From Litorilituus sediminis (lineage in GTDB: Bacteria; Pseudomonadota; Gammaproteobacteria; Enterobacterales; Alteromonadaceae): a DNA stretch of 64,000 nt. Below the pieces are notes generated by a model that saw only the letters and a list, made by a program, of their open reading frames with translations, did no database searches and was not told the origin of the DNA. Of the stretch, positions 33,744-41,945 are shown in pieces. The position numbers and the translations under genes are program-made. Numbering within the stretch: position 1 is the stretch's first letter; every line of letters starts with the position of its first letter. The stretch is taken from contig NZ_CP034759.1 of the NCBI RefSeq assembly GCF_004295665.1, forward strand, positions 2,542,001 through 2,606,000. The letters are read 5' to 3'.

Positions 33744-35138
33744 TTATGATGAAAGTGTTCTGATTAAATTTGAATAATCTTCTTTAATATCATGCGTTTC
33801 TTCACGCAATGACTTGACCTTACGACAAGCATGTAAAACCGTAGTGTGATCACGACCACCAAAAGCGTCACCTATCTCAGGTAAACTATGGTTTGTTAGC
33901 TCCTTAGATAATGCCATGGCAATCTGCCTTGGTCTAGCAACAGAACGATTTCTACGCTTAGATAATAAATCTGCCACTTTAATTTTATAATACTCAGCAA
34001 CAGTCTTTTGAATATTATCAATAGTGACTAGCTTATCTTGCAAAGCAAGTAAGTCTCTCAGCGCTTCTCTGACAAAATCTATGGTAATTGCACGACCTGT
34101 AAAGTTAGCATTAGCGATAACACGGTTTAATGCGCCTTCTAACTCACGAACGTTAGAACGTAAACGTTTGGCAATAAAAAAGGCAACTTCATCGGCTAGA
34201 TTAATCTGACTTTCTTGAGCTTTTCGTTTTAATATGGCGACTCGTGTTTCAAGCTCAGGCGGTTCAATGGCTAACGTTAAACCCCAACCAAAACGCGACT
34301 TCAAACGATCATCTACGCCATCAATTTCTTTAGGATAACGATCACTGGTCAAAATTATTTGTTGATTACCTTCAAGTAAGGCATTAAAGGTATGGAAAAA
34401 CTCTTCTTGCGTGCGCTCTTTACCAGCAAAAAATTGAATATCATCTATGAGTAAAGCATCCACACTACGGTAATAATGTTTAAACTTTTCCATCGCATTG
34501 TTTTGCAGCGCCCTTACCATATCTTGGACAAAACGCTCGGAATGCATATAGGCAATCTTGGCATTAGGCTTATTCAGTAAAATACCATTACCAACTGCAT
34601 GCAATAAATGGGTTTTACCTAGGCCGGTACCACCATAAATAAATAAAGGGTTATATGCAGCACCTGGATTATCTGCAACTTGTGAAGCAGCAGCTCTTGC
34701 CAATTGGTTAGATTTACCTTCAACAAAATTATCGAAAGTATAATTAACCCTGACATTGGTCTTTTTAGGTAGATTAGATTCTGTCTCTACAGGTTTACTA
34801 TCAGAAGATGTTTTAGAGAAAATATTAGTAACATTGGTACTAGAGCCATCACGCCTATCTGGAGCTTGCTCAGCATTATTTTGTTCGAAAATAGGCTTGC
34901 TACCAACATCAAAACGTAATAGTAATGGATTTTCTGTTTCGTTAAGCGTTACTAACTCATTAATTCTATTAACATATTTATCTCTAACCCAATCTAAAAC
35001 AAACCGATTTGGCGCATAAAGCGTCATTACATTATCTGAAATAACGCATTGCAGTGGTCGGATCCACATACTAAATTGCTGCGCTGGCAACTCTTCTTGC
35101 AAAACGGAAAGGCAACGTTGCCAAGGTGACTGATCCAA
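33744..35138 (-). CDS. dnaA: Chromosomal replication initiator DnaA
   Basis: 464 residues. Domain I starts [19 protein letters not shown], and a variable linker (about 85-130) follows. AAA+ domain III has Walker [10 protein letters not shown] (about 169-177) and Walker B LLIDDIQF (about 232). The C-terminal HTH has the DnaA-box signature [13 protein letters not shown] (about 425-437). The start is TTG, supported by GGAG about 8 nt upstream and by alignment with the E. coli N terminus. The predicted promoter contains a DnaA box, suggesting autorepression. Confidence 0.98.
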   Translation of the reverse strand: MDQSPWQRCLSVLQEELPAQQFSMWIRPLQCVISDNVMTLYAPNRFVLDWVRDKYVNRINELVTLNETENPLLLRFDVGSKPIFEQNNAEQAPDRRDGSSTNVTNIFSKTSSDSKPVETESNLPKKTNVRVNYTFDNFVEGKSNQLARAAASQVADNPGAAYNPLFIYGGTGLGKTHLLHAVGNGILLNKPNAKIAYMHSERFVQDMVRALQNNAMEKFKHYYRSVDALLIDDIQFFAGKERTQEEFFHTFNALLEGNQQIILTSDRYPKEIDGVDDRLKSRFGWGLTLAIEPPELETRVAILKRKAQESQINLADEVAFFIAKRLRSNVRELEGALNRVIANANFTGRAITIDFVREALRDLLALQDKLVTIDNIQKTVAEYYKIKVADLLSKRRNRSVARPRQIAMALSKELTNHSLPEIGDAFGGRDHTTVLHACRKVKSLREETHDIKEDYSNLIRTLSS

Positions 35139-35248
35139 CCGGACGCTCCAAAATTTTAATAATTTTTAGTAACTAAGGTTTTGCTTACAAGCAAATACCA
35201 ATTAGAAAAAGGAAATGCACAATAGAGTTATTTCTTCTTAATTAGGCT

Positions 35249-35277
35249 ATTATCTAACTACTTATCCACAAGTTCAA
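35249..35277 (-). promoter_or_regulatory. Predicted dnaA promoter with DnaA box in spacer
   Basis: Minus strand: -35 TTGAAC (35277-35272), 17-bp spacer, -10 GATAAT (35254-35249). The perfect DnaA box at 35262-35270 fills the spacer, so DnaA binding would block RNA polymerase. This arrangement implies direct autorepression. Confidence 0.7.
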
Positions 35278-35522
35278 TATTGACTTTTGCTTAATGAAGA
35301 TAAAAAAAGCAACAATATATATAACCAACTGTAATTATTAAATTTAATATTAATAATTTACTGTGATAAAAGCGATAAACAACGAACGATTTGTCTAGAG
35401 AGTCTGACTATTAATAGCGAAATGTTATAAAACTGTGGATAGCTAAAAATAAAATAGCGATCAAAAACGATCCTTTTGTCATGATCATGATCCCTATATA
35501 AAAATTTAGCTTGGATAAATGA

Positions 35523-35551
35523 TTGACAATTAGTCAACGAAGCTTTAATAT
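35523..35551 (+). promoter_or_regulatory. rpmH promoter
   Basis: -35 TTGACA (35523-35528), 17-bp spacer, -10 TAATAT (35546-35551), about 75 bp before the rpmH ATG. Strong consensus, suitable for a ribosomal protein operon. Confidence 0.82.
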
Positions 35552-35625
35552 TCGGCCTCTTTTTTTAGACCAGTGTGCTCAAACGGCTGTTTTGCCAGGG
35601 CAACAACAACCGACGGATTAGCGTA

Positions 35626-35760
35626 ATGAAAAGAACATTTCAACCTAGCGTATTAAAACGTAAGCGTAACCACGGATTCCGTGCTCGCATGGCTACTAAA
35701 AACGGTCGTGCTGTATTAGCTCGTCGCCGTGCTAAAGGCCGCGCAAGCCTTAGCGCTTAA
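35626..35760 (+). CDS. rpmH: 50S ribosomal protein L34
   Basis: 44 residues starting [18 protein letters not shown], the universal L34 N terminus, and ending GRASLSA. An upstream in-frame TTG/GTG extension was rejected because L34 always begins at this methionine. Highly basic protein of the large ribosomal subunit. It heads the rpmH-rnpA-yidD-yidC unit behind a strong promoter. Confidence 0.98.
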   Translation: MKRTFQPSVLKRKRNHGFRARMATKNGRAVLARRRAKGRASLSA

Positions 35761-35797
35761 TATATTCTGCAAAGAATATCATAAGATAGCCTAAATA

Positions 35798-36169
35798 ATG
35801 GTTTCTTATAAATTTAATCGGGAGTCACGTTTGTTGACTCCCGGTCAATTCCAAACAGTGTTTTCTAAACCTGTTAGATATAGCTCACAACACTTCACCA
35901 TTCTAATATCACCTACTACTTTAGATAACGATTCCACCAGTAAAAATCGTTTAGGCTTAGCTATAGCTAAAAAACGAGTCAAACTTGCTGTTCAGCGTAA
36001 CCGCATGAAACGATTAGTTAGGGAAAGTTTTCGCTTAAATCAGCATAAACTACCTGCTATCGATATGGTGGTTATGGTAAAGTCTGGCATTGACCAATTA
36101 GATAACACACAAATAAATAAACAATTAGAAAAAATATGGCGAAAAATAATTCAGCGCCACAAAAATTAA
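35798..36169 (+). CDS. rnpA: Ribonuclease P protein component
   Basis: 123 residues, basic. The family signature [21 protein letters not shown] (about 52-72), containing the RNR motif that contacts RNase P RNA, is complete. RnpA assists tRNA 5'-end processing. Its 3' end overlaps yidD by 34 bp in another frame, the usual arrangement. Confidence 0.96.
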   Translation: MVSYKFNRESRLLTPGQFQTVFSKPVRYSSQHFTILISPTTLDNDSTSKNRLGLAIAKKRVKLAVQRNRMKRLVRESFRLNQHKLPAIDMVVMVKSGIDQLDNTQINKQLEKIWRKIIQRHKN

Positions 36170-36384
36170 TCATAGCCTTAATTAAAGGTTATCAAAAATT
36201 TATCAGCCCTTTATTGGGTTCTAATTGTCGCTTTCAACCAACCTGCTCTTCCTATGCTATTGAAGCTGTTAATCGCTTTGGAGTATTAAAAGGGACTTGG
36301 TTAGCAAGCAAACGTATATTAAAATGTCACCCACTCAACGCAGGGGGTGAAGATCCCGTGCCAACACAAAAAAAAGAGAAATAA
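36136..36384 (+). CDS. yidD: Membrane protein insertion efficiency factor YidD
   Basis: 82 residues with the hallmark [18 protein letters not shown] (about 24-41) and [18 protein letters not shown]. The conserved cysteines and the amphipathic N-terminal helix are present. It promotes YidC-dependent membrane insertion. It overlaps rnpA and lies 5 bp before yidC. Confidence 0.95.
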   Translation: MAKNNSAPQKLIIALIKGYQKFISPLLGSNCRFQPTCSSYAIEAVNRFGVLKGTWLASKRILKCHPLNAGGEDPVPTQKKEK

Positions 36385-36389
36385 ACCTT

Positions 36390-38018
36390 ATGGAATCCCA
36401 ACGTAGTCTGCTCTTTATTGCGCTAGCGGTAGTAACATACTTGTTATTTAGCCAATGGCAGCAAGATCAAGCGCCAAAAACAGACCCCGTCACTGTAAGC
36501 CAAACAGCTCAAGGTGAAAATTCTGACTTTGTTCCTGAGTCAAGCGAGCAAGCAACTGTTGTTAGCGAATTAAAAGCAGCAAGTGCAGCCAAAGTTATTA
36601 CTGTAACTACAGATACATTAGCACTTAAAATCAACACGCAAGGTGGCGATATTGTTGAAGCTAAGTTACATCACTTTGATACAGAACAGGGTAACGGTAT
36701 TCCATACACCTTAATGCAAGACGGCGCTCGTAAGTACATAGCGCAAAGTGGCTTAACAGGTGCTAATGGTGTTGACCGAGTGGTAAAAGGCCGCCCAATT
36801 TATAGCAGCGCACAAAGCAACTATGATATGGCAGGCAATGAAAGCTTAGTGGTTGATTTAACCTACCAAGGTGACAATGCACTTAATGTCACTAAGCGTT
36901 TCACCTTCACAGCTAATAGCTATAGCATAGGGGTTGAGTATATAGTTGAAAACAACACCAGTAATACTGTTTCTGTACAAATGTACGGTCAATTAAAGCA
37001 ATCTACCGTTGTTGATACTTCAACAGGCATGCTACCAACCTATCGTGGCGCGGCATACTCAACCACTGAAGAACGTTACGAAAAATACGATTTTGAAGAT
37101 ATCGCTGAAGCTAACTTAACGAAAGCTACTGCGGGCGGTTGGGTTGCTATGTTAGAGCACTACTTTGTTTCTGCTTGGGTGCCACAAGCACAAGATACTA
37201 ACCAAATTTATACCAGTTACACCAACAACTATGAAGCGGTTATCGGTTATAAAGCTCCTGCTGTTAACATAGATGCTGGCCAAACAGGTACCACGGCCGC
37301 CATTTTTTATGTGGGTCCAAAAGATCAAGCAGCATTAGAAAAAATAGCGCCGAACTTAGATTTAACTATCGATTACGGTTTCTTGTTTATGATAAGCCAA
37401 CCGTTATTCTGGCTATTAGTTCAAATTCAAGCACTTGTTGGTAACTGGGGTGTGGCAATTATCATCATTACTTTAATTGTTAAAGGTGTTATGTATCCGC
37501 TTACCAAAGCACAATACACCTCTATGGCAAAAATGCGTGATTTAGCACCTAAAATGCAACAATTAAAAGAGCGCTACGGTAACGATAGACAAAAAATGTC
37601 ACAAGCTACCATGGAAATGTACCGTAAAGAGAAAGTAAACCCTGCTGGTGGTTGTTTACCTTTACTATTACAAATGCCTATTTTCTTAGCGCTATACTGG
37701 GTGTTCTTAGAAAGTGTTGAGCTACGTCATGCGCCATTTGTATTATGGATTCAAGATTTATCTGCCATGGACCCATTCTTCGTACTACCTATTTTAATGG
37801 GTGCAAGTATGTATGTAATGCAAAAAATGCAGCCAATGACTATTCAAGATCCAATGCAGCAAAAGATCATGCAATATATGCCAGTAGTGTTCTCTATCTT
37901 TATGGCATGGTTCCCATCAGGTTTAGTTTTATACTGGTTTATCAGTAACGTGGTTTCTATTGTGCAAATGAAGATCATCTTTGCCGATATGGCCAAGCAA
38001 AAAGAAGCAAAAAGCTAA
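36390..38018 (+). CDS. yidC: Membrane protein insertase YidC
   Basis: 542 residues. An N-terminal transmembrane segment (SLLFIALAVVTYLLF) and a large periplasmic beta domain (about 55-340) precede the five-helix insertase core. The core contains WGVAIIIITLIVKGVMYPLT (with the functional arginine replaced here by K in the VKGVMYPL segment) and NPAGGCLPLLLQMPIFLALY. It inserts inner-membrane proteins alone or with Sec. Followed by a terminator at 38037. Confidence 0.97.
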   Translation: MESQRSLLFIALAVVTYLLFSQWQQDQAPKTDPVTVSQTAQGENSDFVPESSEQATVVSELKAASAAKVITVTTDTLALKINTQGGDIVEAKLHHFDTEQGNGIPYTLMQDGARKYIAQSGLTGANGVDRVVKGRPIYSSAQSNYDMAGNESLVVDLTYQGDNALNVTKRFTFTANSYSIGVEYIVENNTSNTVSVQMYGQLKQSTVVDTSTGMLPTYRGAAYSTTEERYEKYDFEDIAEANLTKATAGGWVAMLEHYFVSAWVPQAQDTNQIYTSYTNNYEAVIGYKAPAVNIDAGQTGTTAAIFYVGPKDQAALEKIAPNLDLTIDYGFLFMISQPLFWLLVQIQALVGNWGVAIIIITLIVKGVMYPLTKAQYTSMAKMRDLAPKMQQLKERYGNDRQKMSQATMEMYRKEKVNPAGGCLPLLLQMPIFLALYWVFLESVELRHAPFVLWIQDLSAMDPFFVLPILMGASMYVMQKMQPMTIQDPMQQKIMQYMPVVFSIFMAWFPSGLVLYWFISNVVSIVQMKIIFADMAKQKEAKS

Positions 38019-38036
38019 TCTGTATAAAATCATTTT

Positions 38037-38062
38037 AAAAGCGACCTAGGGTCGCTTTTTTT
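38037..38062 (+). terminator. yidC operon terminator
   Basis: AAAAGCGACC / GGTCGCTTTT stem with a 3-nt TAG loop and a continuous T-run, 18 bp after the yidC stop. Confidence 0.9.
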
Positions 38063-38140
38063 ATGCCTGAGTAACTGTATAAGAATCAGATAAAATCGAG
38101 TAAAATAACTAGACTTTGACATGATTAAGATGACTAACCT

Positions 38141-39544
38141 ATGAGTGCTTTTTCTCAACAAACAACAATAGCCGCACAAGCTACAGCGCCAGGACGTGGT
38201 GGTGTAGGTATTATTCGCGTATCAGGCCCAGAAGCCAAAAATGTAGCGCAAGCGATACTTGGAAAAGTACCAGAGGTTAGAAAAGCAGAATATCTACCAT
38301 TTTATGATCAAAATCAGCAAGTGTTAGATCAGGGAATAGCACTTTACTTTAAGGCTCCTAATTCTTTTACTGGTGAAGATGTGGTTGAATTTCAAGGTCA
38401 TGGTGGCCCAGTTATACTGGATATGCTGCTCAAAGCCATCTTAACGCTACCCAAAGTACAAATGGCAAAACCGGGTGAGTTTAGCGAACAAGCTTTTTTA
38501 AATGACAAGCTAGATCTCACCCAAGCAGAAGCAATAGCCGATCTTATCAACTCAAGCTCAGAGCAAGCGGCTCGCTCTGCCCTGCACTCACTACAAGGTG
38601 ACTTTTCAAAACTAGTTCACCAAATGGTAGATAGCATTATACATCTAAGAATGTATGTTGAAGCGGCCATAGATTTTCCCGAAGAAGAAATTGACTTTTT
38701 AGCAGATAAAAAAGTGGTTAGCGACCTAAAAGCCATTATCGAGCAGGTCGCTAATGTACGTAAACAAGCACAGCAAGGCAGTATCATTCGTGAAGGTATG
38801 CGAGTAGTTATTGCTGGTAAACCCAACGCCGGTAAATCAAGCTTGCTTAATGCGCTGAGCGGTAAAGAAAGTGCCATAGTTACCGATATTGCAGGTACTA
38901 CGCGCGATGTACTAGCTGAGCAAATTCATATTGATGGTATGCCACTACATATTATAGATACTGCAGGACTAAGAGAGAGTGATGATACCGTTGAGCAAAT
39001 AGGCATAGAGCGCGCATGGCAAGAGATCAATCAAGCTGATCGAGTACTGTTAATGGTAGATGCCAGCCAAAAACACACCGTACTTGAAGATGAGCAAGAT
39101 ATTAAAGATTTCTACCCAGAGTTTTTTGCCAAACTCCCAGAAAATATCGGTTTAACACTGATTCGCAATAAAGCCGATATCAGCAAGATGACAACGGGAT
39201 TAGATGAGTTTACCGACCAAGCCCAACAAACCCATACCGTAGTCACCTTGTCAGCAAAAACGGGCAGTGGCGTAGAGAGTCTTAAAGAACACTTAAAGGC
39301 CATCATGGGCTATCAAGGCGGTACTGAAGGTGGTTTTATGGCGAGAAGACGCCATTTAGTCGCCTTAGATAACGCCTATCAGCACCTGCTAACAGGTTTA
39401 GAGCAGCTTGAATCTTACATTGCTGGTGAGATCCTTGCGGAAGAACTACGCCTTTGCCAACAAGAATTAGATCAAATAACAGGTGAATTCACTAGTGATG
39501 ATCTACTAGGTAAGATCTTTACCTCATTTTGTATTGGTAAATAA
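38141..39544 (+). CDS. mnmE: tRNA-modifying GTPase MnmE
   Basis: 467 residues. The N-terminal folate-binding TrmE domain opens [21 protein letters not shown]. The G domain has GKPNAGKSS (about 226-234), the TTRD switch, DTAG and NKAD. The C-terminal C-I-G-K, with the catalytic cysteine, is intact at the last four residues. With MnmG it makes the cmnm5U34 modification. The last 16 bp of the gene (39529-39544) are the left direct repeat of an inserted island, so the insertion restored the stop codon exactly. Confidence 0.97.
   Translation: MSAFSQQTTIAAQATAPGRGGVGIIRVSGPEAKNVAQAILGKVPEVRKAEYLPFYDQNQQVLDQGIALYFKAPNSFTGEDVVEFQGHGGPVILDMLLKAILTLPKVQMAKPGEFSEQAFLNDKLDLTQAEAIADLINSSSEQAARSALHSLQGDFSKLVHQMVDSIIHLRMYVEAAIDFPEEEIDFLADKKVVSDLKAIIEQVANVRKQAQQGSIIREGMRVVIAGKPNAGKSSLLNALSGKESAIVTDIAGTTRDVLAEQIHIDGMPLHIIDTAGLRESDDTVEQIGIERAWQEINQADRVLLMVDASQKHTVLEDEQDIKDFYPEFFAKLPENIGLTLIRNKADISKMTTGLDEFTDQAQQTHTVVTLSAKTGSGVESLKEHLKAIMGYQGGTEGGFMARRRHLVALDNAYQHLLTGLEQLESYIAGEILAEELRLCQQELDQITGEFTSDDLLGKIFTSFCIGK
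39529..39544 (+). repeat. Left direct repeat (attL-like) of mnmE island
   Basis: TTGTATTGGTAAATAA, the final bases of mnmE including its stop. Identical to 40923-40938. It resembles the attachment site reported for SGI1-type islands at the 3' end of mnmE/trmE (CTGTATTGGTAAGTAA, from memory), differing at two of 16 bases. Confidence 0.9.
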
Positions 39545-39649
39545 ACTAGTAAAAAAATTGACTCTCAACCAGTCTGGTTTCTTACAAAAGAGGCATTTAA
39601 AGAAGAGCTAAATATCTAAACAAAAAAGCAACTATTGATTTAATCAAAA

Positions 39650-39755
39650 TGAAAAAGGCTGCCATAAGGCAGCCTTCTCAAGATACTTTGCTGCTTGCAG
39701 CCCTACAAACCTGCTATTAGAGGTGGTTTATAAGTTATCACTACAAGCGCTTACG
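39650..39755 (-). ncRNA. Predicted structured small RNA divergent from the Abi-like gene
   Basis: Inferred from a promoter (39762-39790) and an intrinsic terminator facing the same way, giving an RNA of about 105 nt with no plausible ORF. In transcript order the foldable segments are CTACGTAAGCGCTTGTAG (~39756-39739), ACCTCTAATAGCAGGT (~39726-39711), GCTGCAAGCAGC (~39701-39690), then the terminator stem GGCTGCC-TTAT-GGCAGCC with TTTTT (39674-39652). Some Abi-like (AbiF-type) toxins are known to be associated with a non-coding RNA. Whether this RNA belongs to that class is conjecture. Confidence 0.55.
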
Positions 39756-39761
39756 TAGTAA

Positions 39762-39790
39762 ATTTTGGCCAATTACAACATTTTTGTCAA
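39762..39790 (-). promoter_or_regulatory. Promoter of the predicted small RNA
   Basis: Minus strand: perfect -35 TTGACA (39790-39785), 17-bp spacer, -10 CAAAAT (39767-39762). It lies 45 bp upstream of the Abi-like start codon on the opposite strand, so transcription of the two could interfere. Confidence 0.6.
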
Positions 39791-39834
39791 CTGTTATTTT
39801 TATTTTGTGGTAGTGTTGAACACATAGTTTTCTA

Positions 39835-40860
39835 ATGGATGTGAAAAATAAATTGAGACCAAATGACCTAGCCATTGTTTTTGATTCCTTGTCTCAGCCA
39901 AGAATTAATGCATATAAACGTTACTTTGGGAGTCACTTATCTGATGATGAGGTTTATAACTGCTATTTATGGAACGACGCAATAAGTAAGGCATTATTTA
40001 ATGTCATAACTCAAATCGAAATTACTTTACGAAACAGGACGCATGTAAGTCTAAGTAGTCAATTGTATCATTCACAAAAAAGAGTTGTGACTCGTTGCAG
40101 TGGCAACCCAAGAAATTGGAATACTTCAAATACAAATACGATAGGTACAACATCCTCATGCAACTGGTATGAAGCAGGATTACTTGAAAATAAGTCGCTT
40201 TCTAAAATACATACCACTACTCACCATTATCGCAGTAAGACTCCCCTGCAAGGAAGGGTAAGACCCTCTCCCGATGATGTAGTATCAAGTCTACATTTTG
40301 GTTTCTGGTCATCCCTTATTGATAAAAACCCTCTTGTTCAATGGGGTAACGTACTAGCTCATATATTCCCAAAACACAGAGCCTCAAACAGTAACCAATG
40401 GAATGTCGCAACCCAGCAGAAAAGATTGACATATCGTTTAGAACTGGTAAGAGATATTCGCAACAGGATAGCTCACCATGAACCCCTATGGAAGACACCA
40501 AAAATATTAGATGAAACTCCACCTGCACAAGGCTCCAATAGAGCAGTGTTACATCCACCAAGCTCAACCCCTACTGAAAGTATCCAACGTTTGAGAATCA
40601 TATATTCTAAAATAACAGAGTTGTTGAGATGGATGTCACAGGAACTTTACGATGACTTGGTGGCTTCAGCAACTCACACTCATTTCCTCTGGTTATGCTC
40701 AACACGTGGGCTAGATTTCTACATAAAACACCACGAAATAGCGAGTAGTCATATTAAAAGCTGTAAATTCAAGCGAGAATTAGGCTCCATAATAAAGATG
40801 AAAAAGAGCGTGTTTCTGGTTCATGGTAAGAGAAGTATATCAGCACTGCACCCGATTTAG
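39835..40860 (+). CDS. Abi-like (Abi_2 family) protein with HEPN RNase motif
   Basis: 341 residues. The segments SLHFGFWSSLIDKN (~152-165), WGNVLAHIFP (~170-179) and RDIRNRIAHHEPLW (~206-219) match the layout of Abi_2/AbiD/AbiF-type abortive-infection proteins. RNRIAH (209-214) fits the HEPN nuclease motif R-x4-6-H. These proteins are thought to act as RNases that halt growth on phage infection; that role here is inference. No signal peptide or membrane segment. The ATG lacks a visible Shine-Dalgarno site, so expression may be low or controlled. It is the only protein gene of the mnmE island and diverges from the predicted small RNA. Confidence 0.75.
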   Translation: MDVKNKLRPNDLAIVFDSLSQPRINAYKRYFGSHLSDDEVYNCYLWNDAISKALFNVITQIEITLRNRTHVSLSSQLYHSQKRVVTRCSGNPRNWNTSNTNTIGTTSSCNWYEAGLLENKSLSKIHTTTHHYRSKTPLQGRVRPSPDDVVSSLHFGFWSSLIDKNPLVQWGNVLAHIFPKHRASNSNQWNVATQQKRLTYRLELVRDIRNRIAHHEPLWKTPKILDETPPAQGSNRAVLHPPSSTPTESIQRLRIIYSKITELLRWMSQELYDDLVASATHTHFLWLCSTRGLDFYIKHHEIASSHIKSCKFKRELGSIIKMKKSVFLVHGKRSISALHPI

Positions 40861-40922
40861 TTTACTTACACTATAGCGCCTTCACTCCAATTAGAAAAAG
40901 ATAAACACTTTGTTTTTATTTA

Positions 40923-40938
40923 TTGTATTGGTAAATAA
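40923..40938 (+). repeat. Right direct repeat (attR-like) of mnmE island
   Basis: TTGTATTGGTAAATAA, exact copy of the mnmE end at 39529-39544. The preceding base differs, so the duplication is exactly 16 bp on the left side. Confidence 0.9.
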
Positions 40939-40962
40939 TTCAGCTCAAGCTTGTTCCATAAC

Positions 40963-40992
40963 AAAAATAGCCTACCTTTAGGCTATTTTTAT
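40963..40992. terminator. Bidirectional terminator, probably native to mnmE
   Basis: AAAAATAGCC / GGCTATTTTT stem with an 8-nt loop. It is separated from mnmE by the island but would lie about 24 bp after the mnmE stop if the island were removed. Confidence 0.85.
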
Positions 40993-41045
40993 ATCGGCCA
41001 TTAAATACTACAATAACGCTTCTATTTCCCCATTTAGGAGCCATT

Positions 41046-41504
41046 ATGAGTTCATTTCAAATAATTGTTGGCAGTATGTTAGGCGGTACAGAATATGTCG
41101 CTGAAGCCTGCGAAGAAACATTAGAATCCCTTAATCAACAGGTAGCTTTACACCTAAAACCTAACTTTTCTGACATAGTCTCTGCTACTAATTCGAGCGA
41201 AAATCCAGTTTGGCTTATCTGTACCTCAACTCATGGTGCCGGTGACTACCCTGACAATTTTATCGACTTTGCTCGTGATCTTGAAAATTGTGATCAAGAT
41301 CTATCCACAGTACGCTTTTTAACGATCGGTGTTGGTGATTCTAGCTATGATACTTTCTGCCAGGCAGCAAAAAACATATCAAAGCTATTAAAATCAAAAG
41401 GTTCTAAAGAAATAGTAGATTTATACACCCTAGATATGTCTCAAGAAATAGATCCAGAAGAGCTTAGCCAAGCGTGGATAAGACAACATAGCGATCTGTA
41501 TTAG
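41046..41504 (+). CDS. mioC: Flavodoxin-like protein MioC
   Basis: 152 residues, a single flavodoxin domain. The FMN phosphate loop is GSMLGGTEYVAE (about 8-19), with further flavin contacts in TSTHGAGDYPDN (about 60-71) and GVGDSSYDTFC (about 99-109). MioC is linked to biotin synthase electron supply. Transcription runs toward the origin as in E. coli, where mioC transcription influences oriC. A near-consensus DnaA box (41473-41481) lies inside its 3' end. Confidence 0.93.
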   Translation: MSSFQIIVGSMLGGTEYVAEACEETLESLNQQVALHLKPNFSDIVSATNSSENPVWLICTSTHGAGDYPDNFIDFARDLENCDQDLSTVRFLTIGVGDSSYDTFCQAAKNISKLLKSKGSKEIVDLYTLDMSQEIDPEELSQAWIRQHSDLY

Positions 41505-41945
41505 ATCGCTTACCCATAAGTTATCAACATTTACAAACTAAAAAAACACCATCTGTGGATAAAACCTTTAATAAGCTATTAATTTTCTATTATTATTCAG
41601 TTAACTAAAAACAAACTATTTTAGCTTGTGTATAACTAAGGCTTTTGATCAAAGGTTATTTGGCGATAGATCAATGTTTGATCACAAAGTTATATCTTTC
41701 ATTAACTATTAAAAAATAAAGAGAAAAAAGCCTTATCCACAGAAAAACAGGATCTTAATAAAGTATAATAACAAGATCTTTATATAGATCTCTTTTTATA
41801 TATTAAGGATCTGCCTAGATCTTTTTTACGTATTTGATCGTATCTCTTTCGCTAAAAAAGCGCTAAAATATGCCTCCTTATTTTTTAGATAGATTCTTTT
41901 TGTAAGAAATTATCGATTAGTTTTTTGTTTAGTAGGTTTTAATTT
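41505..41945. other. oriC: Chromosomal replication origin oriC
   Basis: The mioC-mnmG gap has the E. coli oriC arrangement. DnaA boxes: TTATCAACA at 41521-41529, TTATCCACA on the minus strand at 41554-41562, TTATACACA on the minus strand at 41627-41635, and TTATCCACA at 41733-41741. On the mnmG side, AT-rich 13-mer-like repeats start with GATC at 41775, 41787 (GATCTCTTTTTAT), 41808 and 41818 (GATCTTTTTTACG), a DNA-unwinding element. GATC (Dam/SeqA) sites are dense throughout. Origin function is inferred from position and motifs. Confidence 0.9.

Larger units (their letters stand above)
35139..35625. other. dnaA-rpmH intergenic region with DnaA boxes
   Basis: AT-rich divergent control region. 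Visible are a perfect DnaA box TTATCCACA at 35262-35270, a one-mismatch box (CTATCCACA, minus strand) at 35434-35442, GATC-bearing repeats near 35469-35492 (including ATGATCATGATC), the dnaA promoter and the rpmH promoter. In pseudomonads the origin lies in this gap. Here the mioC-mnmG gap looks more like the functional origin, so this is probably regulatory, but a secondary role is possible. Confidence 0.7.
39529..40938. mobile_element. Small integrase-less genomic island at the 3' end of mnmE
   Basis: About 1.4 kb between two exact 16-bp direct repeats. The mnmE stop is supplied by the left copy, while the likely native mnmE terminator (40963-40992) lies just right of the right copy. Removing one repeat plus the insert would restore mnmE directly followed by its terminator. 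Cargo is one Abi-like gene and a predicted divergent small RNA. No integrase or excisionase is encoded, so it is either a remnant or an element mobilised in trans by an SGI1-type tyrosine recombinase. Confidence 0.8.

Noticed and set aside
35575-35625. In-frame N-terminal extension of rpmH
   Set aside because: L34 is universally about 44 residues beginning MKRTFQPS, and the extension overlaps the promoter leader.
39529-39544. mnmE truncated or altered by the island
   Set aside because: The C-I-G-K ending and stop are intact because the direct repeat regenerates the gene end.
39652-39674. Hairpin after mnmE as the mnmE terminator
   Set aside because: The T-run lies on the minus strand, so it terminates leftward transcription. 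The plus-strand terminator is the one at 40963-40992, beyond the island.
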